The notes beneath the pieces are model-generated. The model searched no databases and was not told the origin of the DNA. It worked only from the letters and a program-made list of their open reading frames with translations. Below are positions 51,601 through 62,707 of a stretch of DNA of 64,000 nt, one piece after another; the stretch's first letter is position 1, and every line of letters begins with the position of its first letter. The position numbers were made by a program, and so were the translations under genes. This DNA is from Chaetorhynchus papuensis (lineage: Eukaryota; Chordata; Aves; Passeriformes; Rhipiduridae), in assembly GCA_013396525.1 (NCBI GenBank), contig VWYX01000901.1, positions 248,001 to 312,000 of the forward strand, given 5' to 3'.

Positions 51601-54600
51601 ATTCACACATTTAACAAGTTTTATGTGCCAAGTAATGGCATTCAGTGTTAGGATCAAACCCTTGAATTGCATGTAAAAAAGCATTTAAAGACAGATGTGG
51701 GTTCTGGTGTTGTGATTTATTTGGTTTTGCTTGTGTAGTTGGGTTTTTTAAGCGATTCTTGTCCCAATAATAAACTCACACAATTGCAATAGAGTAGGTC
51801 AATCCTTCCAAAAACTTAGATACATACGAAAAGCTCAGGGTTTCAGGTTTCATCCAAACACACATTTCCAGGATTTGGATCACAGCTATCTCTATTTGCA
51901 AGGTTTACTCTGAGACTGCTTTTCTTCTAGGGCTAGTAATTCTCTGCAATGTGGTGCAGATACTGGGTCTGAGTTGCTAGTGGTCCACAGAAAACCTTAG
52001 AAATCAACTGAGTTAGCAGGTGAAAAGAGGACCAGGAAGATTTTAGCAATGGCTATTAGGACCCTGGGGGAAGAGATAGTTACAATTTCCCCAAGAGAAC
52101 ATTTTAGAAGGGTAAAAAGGGTCACTGCCAGGAGTGCTGTGAAGTTTCACAGAAGACTTCCAAGAAGAAGACTTTCGGCTCCTTTTCTGGAGCCAAAAAA
52201 ATGAGCACGAGGACTGGAGTCTACCTTGAAGATGGAATTTGTCCTTGCCAGGCACTCAGCATCATCAAGGAGAAGAAAGTTCTGCTGTGTGATCAAGCAC
52301 AACATACATTCCCAAGGTAGGAAGAAAGCTGCCCTGACATTCCTTGGTGTCTCTGCACAGCCTCTGGACAATGAGTTCATGGTTCAACTGATTCCTTTCC
52401 TCTCTGCATTTCTGGGCAATTTCTCAGCCATCACCTGGGTTTTCTTTGCATGGGTCAGTCCTGTAGGCACCTAGGTCTGGAGCTATCTTCCATCTAACAT
52501 TTAAAGGGCTTGTTTTACCAGACCACACTACTCAGCACACAGAAATTTCCCAATACTGTATCATCTCACCCATTCCACCCTTAATACAAATTTGTATCTT
52601 TCTTTCACTTTATTGCCTTTCCATTGCCCCTCCACATCCACAAAGAAGACACAAAAAGATAGGGTGGAAAGTTTTGCGTTTATTTCTAAATTCCTGGGCA
52701 GTCCCCCTCTGAATTAGCAAGCTCTTAAGTTTTACCACTTGATCCTGTATCCTATGATGTATTGGCACCTCCTCCTTCACCACACCAGCCAATTCAGCAC
52801 TGAATATAGTCTGCAAAAGCTAAGAAATTCTGTCTGCACAGCACTGTCATGGCTGTGACAGCGTGTCTGTACACACCAAGTGCAGGATAATCCACCTGGA
52901 AGCTTTTGCAGTGCTAAGAACAGGCTTTTGTGGCTACACTGCTTCCAGCAGGATGACATCTCTCTTGCCTTCTGACTGTGTCCCCACCTCGCACATCCCA
53001 TGCATTTATCAGAACTTAGGGAATATTCATTGTTAAGTGGTGCTTCAGCGTTAAGAGTTCAGCAAAAGTGCATTCGGCAAAGTTAAAAAAGAAAAAAAAG
53101 GCACACCAACATACAAAAAATAATCCCAACTGTAATATTTCTACCTATGGACCAGAAGATTTATCCTAAATATTGTCAGTTTTCCCAATAGCGAATATTT
53201 TAATCAGCAGAAGAGTAAAATTCTTGATAACATAGATGCCCAGAGATTAATCACTGAACAACCAGTAAGTTGTCAAGATCATGGCCAGTTTTCTGGGCCT
53301 TGCACAATAAGGTAGATAGCTTCTGTTTGCCACCTTCTGTTGATTGTAGACCATGTTTGATCCCAAAATCAAGTGTTTAATAAGTATCTAAGGCCTTTAA
53401 TTAGGCCCTGAATGATTTAGGGGAGACTCTGTAGAGGACAACAGCAGATTTGTATTTCTGTAGCATCACAGACTTTCAGTTAAACACCACCACCCTCAGT
53501 GTCAGCCACCACGCGAAGGTGATGCATTATTGCTGTCCTCAGGTGGGTCACTGATTCAACTCCAGCTTCTCAGGCCAAATCAAAGTCATTCTGCTGACCT
53601 GTTTTAACGTGTTCAATACACATCTATTAACTATCTATCCCTATTCTGTAAGTATTTCATATCAAAATCAATGCAAAATATATACCTAACACTCACAACT
53701 AACTATTTCATAATTTTTTTTATTCCTAAGTAGGAAATCAATGTTTGCAAGAGGCCTATTGATTGTGTTCATCAGTGTGGGCATTAGTCTCCTGCTAACC
53801 TGCATTTTTAATTGCCTTTGCTGAGTTGCAGTGGATTTGGCTCCCCACAGCAACACCAAGGTTTATTGTTAAGTGCTGCAAAGCACAACTAAAGTAGCAG
53901 AGAGCAGGACTTGCCTGAGGCGTGCTTCAGTGCACTGGAATGACAAGTTTGCAAAGAATAGGATTTATACAGGTCCACTGAGATTGTAAGGTTTAAACAA
54001 AAGAAACAGATACTATACCTGTAGCTGGGTTTTTTGTTTAGTTGGGTTTTTTTCCTTCTTTCTTCCTGTTTGCCTTGATAGTAGAATACAAGTAATGTGT
54101 TTACATTTTCTTAAAAATTGCCCAGAAACAGGTTTTTGTCAGGGAAGAAAAACCTGTTACACTGTTAATCCACAGCACCACACACATGGTGTGTAATCAA
54201 TACAGAAGAACCCAGAATCCACACAAAGAAGAAAGTTCTTCTAAGCAACTACTCCTAAAATATATATTTTTTAAAATGGAGATGGATTTCCCCTCAGTTC
54301 CCTCATTGTAATGACAACAATAATTTCTGACCTGTGGTAGCAGCTTCCAGGGACCCATCTCTCGGTGCCCATGGCAAGCTGCTGATGCAGCTACATAAAC
54401 CCCTGTCTTCCCAGCTTCCTTTACCCACTGGGTATGAGGTGAGCAGGTGGATCACTCCCTTCTCCACCCACCACCTCTTTCAAAGGAGGCTCAGGCTGGG
54501 AGAGAGACGGAGAAGGCAAAGCCCTGGGGCTTCAGAATGAGCAGGGCAGTGCTTGTACGCTGCTGTGTGCCCCAGCCAGTGCAGGCTGCTTTGGCACACG

Positions 54601-55929
54601 GGCATATTGGCTGGACTGGGCACTGAGAACCTCAGCTGGGATGTGTGCCTGCTCCTGCAAACTACTGCAAACGTACCCAGCCCCCGCTGGCTCCAGTGCA
54701 CCCAAAGCTGTCCATCTTTACTCAGCATATCCTCCTGAGTAGGTACCAGCAGGTCTCCACCTCTTTCCCTGTTAGACAAGGTTTAATAGCTCAGCGTGCT
54801 TTCGGGCCTTGGGAAAAACAGGCCTAGCTGGCAGCGCAGAAATACATTAATAGTTCATGAACTGTTCTCTTAATAGCCTTTGGAATTGCCTCCAGAGATG
54901 CTTCACTTCTGCCATGGTTCATACCCTGCTAACTTTCCATTTCAGCCTCCTTTGATGTAGGTCCCTCCAGTCAGACAGAAGAATGTAAATTAAGTCAGTT
55001 GTGATACACTCACTATTAATACCATTAAACTATACAAATATATCCATTAGCCACATGCACTATTAGTATTAAGGCACATCTGCTCATGGGAACTACTGTG
55101 GAATGAGGGAGGTGTGAATTTGTAACTTTTTCCACACACAACTTTTTCCCTGAGTAAGGTCTCGCTGTTACACAAGGCACGCATCTGCAAGAGGAAATTA
55201 AGCAAAACCTCACCAGAGCACTCAGTCGAGGTTAAAAGTGGGAACAGCACTACATTTGTCACCTGCTCTGCCAAAATCCAGGTTCTGTCATTCATCCTGA
55301 TACAAAGAATGCGCAATTAAGAACACCAGTTACTGGCATAGCTCAGCAACGCTGAAGGTTTGGAGAACATTTTTTGTTACAGTTTAGGAGATTGATTTGC
55401 AAGTAGTGCTCCATGCAACAGTCACTCCCATTCTGACTGAACTGTAGACTGCATTTCACCAAATGTTAACTGTTAAGGTCGAAAAATCAATATTGCACCT
55501 TTGTCACATGAATACCAGAGAAAATGCTGGTGCTCAAAACTACCTATTTTGGTCCCAAGCCAAGTCACCTCCTAAATACTACACACTTAAAAAATTACAG
55601 CCATGCTCATAATAGTATTTTAAACACAAAGTCCTGCTGAATATTAATCACTTTAAACCTCTTTCACATGAAGAGAGTAATACACAGAGGTAGAAGGGAT
55701 TTTCCGTTCTTGCATTTAGAAGATTCAGAAGCGGAATTGTCTTGCATATAAAGCTCATTATCCTGCATCCCTCTGGGAAAAAGCGAGGAATACATTTGCA
55801 TCATGACCATGTTTCTGGCCTCAAAAAAAATTTCTGCACTCTCCATTATTACTGGCATACTAAAGAAACCTGCTTTATTGCTGACAAGCCTTTTCCCAAT
55901 AAAACTAGATCACCAACGCTAATTGTAAT
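45641..55929. other. Non-coding unique sequence
   Basis: Contains the (AT)n at 47201 and a GC-richer patch at about 54340-54780 with open frames on both strands but no known protein. The convergent neighbour expected from mammals (MAPK10 3' end) was not found here. Confidence 0.55.
47201..47222. repeat. (AT)n microsatellite
   Basis: ATATACAT followed by uninterrupted AT units, preceded by a short TG run. Confidence 0.95.
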
Positions 55930-56280
55930 TACACACATTACGACGGCTTCTAAAAGCCTGGCAGGGAAAGCTCTCCGCGTCTCCCACCGCCTCCTAAAGC
56001 TCTGCAGAGCTACGGCAATTTGCATCAGCAGGGCATCTGCTGCACGGAATTTCACTGCCTGAGCAGCTCCAGAGATGCTGGATGACAGTCCGGGGCCATT
56101 AGCTGTTCCCAGAGCGAGGGCTGCCAACCCACGGGAGCTGCCCTCCCTTCTGGGCTCCCTCCTTGCCCCAGCTCCCGCAGCAATGGCCTTGCTGGGTGTT
56201 TCCCCACAGGAAAACACAGGCACACAGGACCGACAAAAGCAAGGCGGGTGGCTGTGAAACAGCTGACCCAGCTCCTGGTG
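55930..56280. promoter_or_regulatory. CpG-rich patch downstream of ARHGAP24, candidate regulatory element
   Basis: A GC-rich segment with about a dozen CpGs by eye (TACGACGGC near 55940, CTCCGCGTCTCCCACCGCC near 55974, CAGTCCGGGG near 56088). An octamer ATTTGCAT lies at about 56019. It sits about 4.2 kb past the ARHGAP24 stop. A 152-codon frame crosses it on the minus strand without resembling any protein I know; low stop density is expected in GC-rich DNA. I read it as a possible enhancer or promoter. Confidence 0.3.
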
Positions 56281-58942
56281 GCATCCCACAAAGCAATTTA
56301 GAGCCAAAAAAGCTCTGAAAGAATAACACAGCGTTAACTGCAGTAAGCCATTTGTAGAGACAAGCTTTCAGAAAGAAGGCTCTTAACTGAGGGCAAATTA
56401 CTACCACCTACACACGGCAATTTCACATATATTAACTTCCTTGTTTTCCTCATCTCTCCCATCTGTTTCCTCTATTTTTGCATGCCCACATCACAAGTAC
56501 GTGTAATTTCTATTTGCCCATCTCCCCTTTCCATCTCCTCTACTTCCCTGCAGATTTGCCATGGGCACAGAGTCTGCAGACACTTTCCTCTTCAATGACA
56601 GACTCCAGAGGGAATCCAGAGTAAGAAAGGAAATTAATTAGGAGTTTCATCCAGGAAGTGTTCAAATGTAGAGCAGCTGGAGGCAACTCACTGTTTTGCT
56701 GGCCTGTCAGAATGTGCAAATCACTGTACCTGCTTATTCATTCTCTCCTTACTCTGCCTCTGTTCCATCCCACCAGGGACGCTACACCAGAAATATTTGT
56801 TAAACACTAATTTTTTTTTAGGAACTTGTATCTTTCTCAAAAATTTCTGGACCAGCACTTTAACTACTAGATCAAGTACTGCTTACAGATCTTAAGAGCA
56901 GTAATATCAGCAAGCTCCTTTCCTCTTTGTTCTTAGGAAAACCTAACACACCAGCGTTGCATACCATTTAACATGGCATTTTATTTATTAATCTTTGTAT
57001 TTGGGAAACTGATGCTGAGTTGCTGAGTTTGAGATGCTCAAACAACAATGTGTGGAAAAGATGTGCAGTAACTTTATTTATTCTGCACCACCAAATGTGT
57101 AGCAGGGCTCTCATGAACAGAAGGGAAGACAAAAGCTTCTCAAAGCAGAGCACCAGAATCCAACACCGAGAGTTGTGGGGTGTGTCTGCCACTTTTCCAT
57201 ACTGCTGTGCAAAGGCACGTAAGGCTATGAGCACCCATCCCAGTGCTCTGACGATGTGGTCGGAGACGGGATTAACAGTGGGAATTGTGCATCCCTCTCT
57301 TACTCTCTGTCCCTCAAGCCTAGCCTGCTCATGTGTGCTGTCCTGAAATCATGCTTTAGGATGTAACGGGAACCCTGGGACTGGACCAGGTGGCCATCAG
57401 CTCAAGAGATTTTTTTCCCCACCATTTGTGCTGATTAATTGTAAAAGCTTTGTCTCTGGTGAGCTGCGCATGAGGCAGAAGGACAATGTGCTAGAAGAGC
57501 TGAGCTGCTCTGCCATTCTCAGCTTGGAACTGTCCAGTGAACTCACACAGATTATTAACTTGGGGAGCTCACAGACCTGTGAGGAAGAGCTGACAGCAAA
57601 CTCATTAACCTTATTTTAATTGATAGTTGAAACTCAGTGTTCTTTTGCAGCAGGTAGCACTGCTAGCTTGGCCTGTAATAACCTGACTTGTTTCATTACA
57701 CAAACTGGTGGTAAAACCAGCTGTCTCCGTTGGATTCAATATCTTAGTAGTTAAGAATCCTAAAAACTGCCTTTATGAGATACATTGATCTACTGCACTG
57801 CATGAAGAAATCCTTATAGTTTTATTCAGAGCCTTCAGGCTCAGTCTGCATTAAGCTTAATCTTGTGAATAAATCTTGCCCCTTTCCACTGCACTGAATG
57901 AGAGGGAGCATGGTTTTTATCCTTGGGCCACTTGGCTCCATCAGCATGCCCTCCCCAGGAGGTCACTTCACACCCAGGCTGGCCATGCTAAAGGGAACAG
58001 AGCAGCACACGAGTCGTGGGCCACATGGGAACAGTATCTATCAAGTGTTAGATTCCGAGCATAAGAAACATCATGGACTTTGTGCTTTTGAAGAACTAGG
58101 ACATAACAGGAGCACGAAGATGACCATTTAAAGGACATAAATAAACTTTATCACCACAGCCTAAATGCTGCTGCAATCTCACAGGAGGAGTGGGGTACGT
58201 TGGATGGATCATGATGGGAATGGACATTTGTTGTCAGTGATATTTTGTAAGTTTGTTGTGTTCCCCTCTGTCTAGGTGATTTCTGCAGAGCCAGTGAGGT
58301 AAAGTCTTGTTCCAGACTGCAAAGCAAGGAATTTGGGTGTCAGTGCTTAGCCACATAACTGGGATTTGAACATTCTTTGAGGACCTGACTGAAATGCCTT
58401 TTGAAACATGAAGGTAAGCTTTAAATGTATGCGAAGTCAAGCTTCAAACAGACAAATCCTGTCTGGTTTTGATAGAAGCATTCACTACTGTGTACACCTA
58501 GTGTGAAAAAAGGAATTCCAGTTAAGAAAATACTTATCTCAGAGACTCTGGTGTCATGTCAACAGATGTCAGATACTGCTTAAATTGTGAAGCCTACTGC
58601 ATCAGTTACCAAGGTCTCTCATTCAATTTAAAAAATCAGAAATAACATAGCAATCTGTTTTCTTCTCTCACCATTGTCGGTACATGTTGTGATCGCTGTT
58701 AACTGACGGAAAACATGCACCTCCTACCCTGATCTCTCCCTGTCTGACTTTGTCTGATTTACACACAGATTGGAGGTGCACCTGACCTGTTCGCAGCAAC
58801 AGCTGCCCTGGCTGGGAACTCTAAACCTCACCAGGCACAACTGATGCACCCACAAGCACCATGTGTAACGCTCTGTACTTCTCTGAAATTTAAAACCTCA
58901 TGTTTGCTTCCCATTGTAACTCCCACATTCAATTAATACTTG
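56281..58942. other. Intergenic sequence beyond ARHGAP24 3' end
   Basis: Unique sequence. A minus-strand AATAAA at 57826-57821 could serve a very long ARHGAP24 3' UTR. No other feature recognised. Confidence 0.55.
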
Positions 58943-59300
58943 TTTAATATCCATACTAAAACCAAGAAGATTCTTTGAAGCTGCCTTCATCATTCTTTTT
59001 CAACTGTAAGTAAAAAAATAATTGCAATATATTTAAGAGACACTAGAGGGAAGCCAAGATGTCTCAACAACCCTCTCCAACCATACTGCTCGCAGTCCTA
59101 AACCCAAAGTTAAAACCAAACAGCCTTAACACGGCATAGAAAATACTGGTTATACTTACTGTATGGAAAGATGCCAAACAAATTATTAATTTACAGGATG
59201 GCTCTGCTGTTTCTTTTCCACTGGCACTCTGCATGCTGTGACGCTCCAGGCTGTTCCCTCGAGGTGCTCCCTTGGTGATGCCAAGAGCCTGGCACTTTCA

Positions 59301-59408
59301 CAGTTGTAACACTTGACAGTAATCTCTTGAAACGTTCAGACAGTGCGATAACTTGCTAATATACACAGTAAATACAAGTGGTGAATATGTTGGTGTGTTT
59401 TCTTCCTT
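59301..59408. repeat. Diverged direct repeat, copy A (ARHGAP24 3' region)
   Basis: Starts CAGTTGTAACACTTGACAGT and aligns with the copy at 60249 through blocks ACAGTAATCTCTTGAA, ATAACTTGCTAA, ACACAGTAAATA and TTCTTCC, with small gaps. Divergence is considerable, so the duplication is old or both are copies of a dispersed repeat. In minus-strand terms it lies about 1.1 kb after the ARHGAP24 stop. Confidence 0.55.
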
Positions 59409-60248
59409 ATTTACTGTTTGCTGCTAGCTGCCCCAGTAACTTCTACTGTGGACATATCTTTTTTGTTATTTTTTCCATACCCATCACACTGATAGGGCTA
59501 CCAGAATCTCCAGCTAAACCTCTCTGTGTGTGCTTTCACCAGCACAACAAAAGGGACTCACTTTCACCCAGAGTGCAGAGGAAAGTCAGATGCAAATATG
59601 GTCTGAACAACTGGTTTATATCCCTGCTCTGAACTGCAGGGATCAGGCACAGGGCTTCTTCAGGGTACCCGAAAAAGTTCTGGTCATGTGATTAACTTCT
59701 CCTTAAGTTCCCCTTTCCTCTCTCCCAAGTTCTTACTTGGCCACCCAGGTTTGTTCCCAAATAAGCAGCTGTTTACCCCACTGCCACTGTCCCCAGTCTG
59801 GCTGACTTCATATCCTTCATATCCATGTTATTTTACAGTTGGGGTGCCCTGGAACTTTCTCCCTTGGCCATCAGTTCTGTGCAAGCACTACTGCTTTATT
59901 TTGCCCACGGCATACTTCAGTTTCTCATCCTGCTGTCTGTTTGGAAGCGACGCAAATCAAGGCTAGCCATCCACACATCTACCTTAACATATCTGTTTAT
60001 CTTCACTCCCCTGCAAAAGGGGTAACAAAACAAAAACAAAAAAACTCATTTGATATACAAAATAAGCTGATGGTAACACAATGCCAAAAATAGCTTATTA
60101 TGTTAAGTGCAAGGGAGAAAAGCCTTTATATAAAGCTTGATTGCAACAACATTTCAATTTACCAGTTTAAATACATGACTTGCATTAAAATATTTCTTCA
60201 GATACATCTCTTGCTCTAAGGTGGTTTTTAAATTTATATACACATATC

Positions 60249-60354
60249 CAGTTGTAACACCTTACAGTAGTCTCATGAAGCATTCAAAGAGTATAACTTG
60301 GTAAGGACACACTGTAGATATGAGTGCTTAAATGTATGTATGATTCCTTCCTTC
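60249..60354. repeat. Diverged direct repeat, copy B (ARHGAP24 3' UTR)
   Basis: Starts CAGTTGTAACACCTTACAGT and aligns with the copy at 59301 (ACAGTAGTCTCATGAA, ATAACTTGGTAA, ACACTGTAGATA, TTCCTTCC). It lies 113-218 bases after the ARHGAP24 stop and so is inside the 3' UTR. The offset between copies is 948 bases. Confidence 0.55.
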
Positions 60355-60466
60355 AGGGGTTTGTAACATTTTGTTGAGTACTAGCCTCAGACAGGTGACC
60401 AGCCACCTGATACAGTATAATACCCCCAAGCCCTTCCTCAAGTCCCACAGTCTATGCTTCCAAAGC

Positions 60467-60710
60467 TCACTGGATCCAGATGGTGTTGCCTCTTTCTGGT
60501 CTGCGAGATTCCACTGTCAATTCTCCGAAAGTAGAGAAAAACTGCTCCATTTCCTTCTGCAGCATATCATTCCTCTTCTCGGCATCCTCCTTCGCCCGCT
60601 CTGCGTTACGCATTTTGATTTCCACCATCGTGAACTTCTTCCGCTCTTGATCCAGCTCTTCATGCAGGGCCATCATTTCCGTCTCCAGGGTGAGATTTCT
60701 CTGCTCCAAG
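60467..60710 (-). CDS. ARHGAP24: ARHGAP24 (FilGAP) last coding exon, C-terminal coiled coil
   Basis: This terminal coding exon gives the last 81 residues of FilGAP and ends in a TGA at 60469-60467. The acceptor is TTCATGCAG|CTTGGAG, so the first base completes the Ser codon (AG+C) begun by the exon ending at 62708; the phase match confirms both junctions. The peptide reads SLEQRNLTLETEMMALHEEL, continues with ERKKFTMVEIKMRNAERAKE and DMLQKEMEQFFSTFGELTVE, and ends in ERGNTIWIQ. It is a charged heptad-pattern coiled coil. In mammalian FilGAP the C-terminal coiled coil supports dimerisation and filamin A (repeat 23) binding. Identity with mammalian ARHGAP24 as I recall it is very high, with only conservative changes. 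The true first residue is the split Ser; the TTG at 60709 is an internal Leu, not a start. Confidence 0.97.
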
Positions 60711-61019
60711 CTGCATGAAGGAAATAAAAGCAGACAGCTCCTGAGCAGAACTCCTCACTTACTCAAGCAGAAATGCACACCACCAACAAATACATACATA
60801 TCTTTTCATTTATAAAGCTTAGACTGAATTTCGGATGGGCATATCTACAAACCATGGCTTCATCAAATCAACGTTCTCACAGGGCAAGCACTTTGGTAGC
60901 TTATTAAAAAATGCCTTTGTCTCTTTGGTAACTGATTTAGAAAATGCCTTTGAACAGCAAAAGGCACAGAATCAAACAGCTCCATCTAATTCTCCAGGAG
61001 TAGGCAAACTATTCCTTTT

Positions 61020-61728
61020 GCTTCGGGAAGTGTTGACACCTGGCTGCTGAGAAGGACTTGGGAGTGATGGGTGATGAACAACTCAACATGAGCTGGCAAT
61101 GTGTGCTCACAGCCCAAAAAGTCAACTGTGTCCTGGGCTGCATCCAAAGCAGCATGGCCAGCAGGGTGAGAGACTGGATTCTGCCCCTCTGCTCTGCTCT
61201 GGTGAGACCCCACCCATACTGTGTCCGGCTCTGGTGCCCCCAGCACAAGGAGGACATGGAACTGTTGGAGCAAGTCCAGAGGAGGACCATGGAGTTTTAA
61301 GAGGACTGGAGCACAGCCCCTATGAAGACAGGCTGAGAAAGACTGGGCTGCTCAGCCTGGAGAGGAGAAAGTTGTGTGGAGATCTCCTTGCAGCTTTCCA
61401 GTATCTGAAGGGGGCCTACAGGGAAGCCAGACAGGGACTCTTCATCAGGAGCTTTAGTGATAGGACATGGGGGAGTGGCTTCAGACTGAAAGAGAGTAGG
61501 TTTAGATCAGATGTTTGGAAGAAATTCTTTACTTTGAGGGTGGTGAGGCACTGGCACAGGTAGCCCAGAGAAGTTGTGGGTGTCCCATTCCTGGCAGTGT
61601 TCAAAGCCAGGCTGGAGGGGGCTCTGAGCAACCTGGTGTAGTGGGTGGTGTCCCTGCCCATGGCAGGGGGCTTGGAACTGGATGATCTTTAAGGTCCATT
61701 CCAAACCAAACCATTCTATGATTCTATG
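61020..61728 (+). mobile_element. CR1 LINE, longest copy, with ORF2 C-terminal remnant
   Basis: The longest CR1 copy in the window, plus orientation, antisense inside the last coding intron of ARHGAP24. Conserved blocks include CAACTGTGTCCTGGGCTGCA near 61122, the CAGCACAAGGAGGACATGGA block near 61239, CAGCCTGGAGAGGAGAAAGT near 61353, and the tail CCATTCTATGATTCTATGG at 61710-61728. From about 61320 a frame reads the end of CR1 ORF2 (YEDRLRKTGLLSLERR, then LAAFQYLKGAY, SDRTWGSGFRLKE and KKFFTLRVVRHWHR). A TAG interrupts it at about 61561, after which PREVVGVPFLAVFKARLEGA continues in the same frame. It is 5' truncated and not mobile. It is the best-preserved CR1 here, so perhaps the youngest. 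Confidence 0.95.
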
Positions 61729-61930
61729 GTGTTAGTGGTACTAAACACACATATTAAACTCTCTATGAAGTGCTCTAGTACACTGCACACTGTGCTGAAA
61801 ATAGTGATGCAGGTGGAAGACTGCAACACTCCACGTGCTGCACTTTGACCGGCAGCTGCTGTTGCAAGCAGCTCTCACGTTGTGATCTGTGACTTGCAGA
61901 GCCAGAGGTACCAGTGCAGAGCTGCTGTGT

Positions 61931-61982
61931 AACAGAGGTGAGAACAGAAAGACTTGAACAGAGGTGAGAACAGAAAGTCCCG
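61931..61982. repeat. 26-bp tandem duplication in ARHGAP24 intron
   Basis: Two units start AACAGAGGTGAGAACAGAAA and differ only in the last bases (GACTTG versus GTCCCG); a partial third unit AACAG follows. It has the size and composition of a minisatellite seed. Confidence 0.9.
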
Positions 61983-62707
61983 AACAGCTTGACTGAAGAA
62001 CCTTTATTACAAAGAGAGCACATTCAGCTCTGCACTGCTGAGTGCACTAATTAATGCTAAGCCCAGACTCTGAGGTTATTCACTGATCATTACAACCACC
62101 CACCCCAGCAATCTTGCTCTGTACGAGCAGAGTCTGCGCTATCTGTAGACAAAGTCACATCCCTCCCTTCCCCTCTTTTAACAGATCTGAGATGTGAAGG
62201 AAAGGCTCAGCAGCAGAGCAAAGACAGGACCATGAGTAGAGTTAACTCCCAGATGCTGCACTTTCTCAAGAGGAATGAAGACTGGAAAGGAGCCCAGGAG
62301 TGTCCCCAGTCCCAAAAACTACAGGTGGAATATGTCACAACATTGCTTTCACTGAACTGTGACACCCAGTTGCCTTTCTCTGGAGAACAGGCATGAACTA
62401 ATGGAAACACTGTGAGAGCCAACTGATTTTGTTAATTAGATTTTATACAGACACTAACAAGGTTCTGGCTTTACTTTTGACACCAACAGGATAGCGTGTC
62501 ACAACCATGGCAAACAATTGCTCTGAAACAAATTCCTCTGGGTCGCAGTATCACTGAAGCAATGTCAACACTGAAAGATGACAAACCCGCTGGCAAGCAC
62601 CTAGTGAGTGACACAGCAGTGACTGCAGCTAGTGCAAGTCACGACAGGGAAAACATGAATTTACTCTGCAAAAGGCAGTCAGATGGCAAAGAGCCAAACA
62701 ACCTTAC

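Larger units (their letters stand above)
58943..60466 (-). other. ARHGAP24: ARHGAP24 3' UTR, extent uncertain
   Basis: The sequence running left from the TGA must begin with the 3' UTR, because the stop lies in the terminal coding exon. Its end is not certain. On the minus strand an AATAAA lies at 59900-59895, about 0.57 kb after the stop. An ATTAAA lies at 58948-58943, about 1.5 kb after it. Another AATAAA lies at 57826-57821. The longer forms would fit the long 3' UTR that I recall for mammalian ARHGAP24. The tract contains two diverged copies of a roughly 105-bp element, annotated separately. The left boundary given here is the middle candidate and is a guess. Confidence 0.4.
60711..62707 (-). 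other. ARHGAP24: Last coding intron of ARHGAP24
   Basis: This is a GT-AG intron of 1997 bases between the two ARHGAP24 exons. The donor is GTAAGG at 62707 and the acceptor is GCAG ending at 60711. It hosts a CR1 copy in the opposite (plus) orientation at about 61020-61728, which fills roughly a third of the intron, and a 26-bp tandem duplication at 61931-61982. The remainder (60711-61019 and 61983-62707) shows no other recognisable feature. Confidence 0.93.

Noticed and set aside
55849..56307. A 152-codon minus-strand open frame
   Set aside because: It crosses a GC-rich patch where stops are rare, overlaps several other frames on both strands, and resembles no protein family I know.
61099..61563. 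A 154-codon frame as a separate gene in the ARHGAP24 intron
   Set aside because: It is the CR1 ORF2 C-terminus, interrupted by a stop and 5' truncated.
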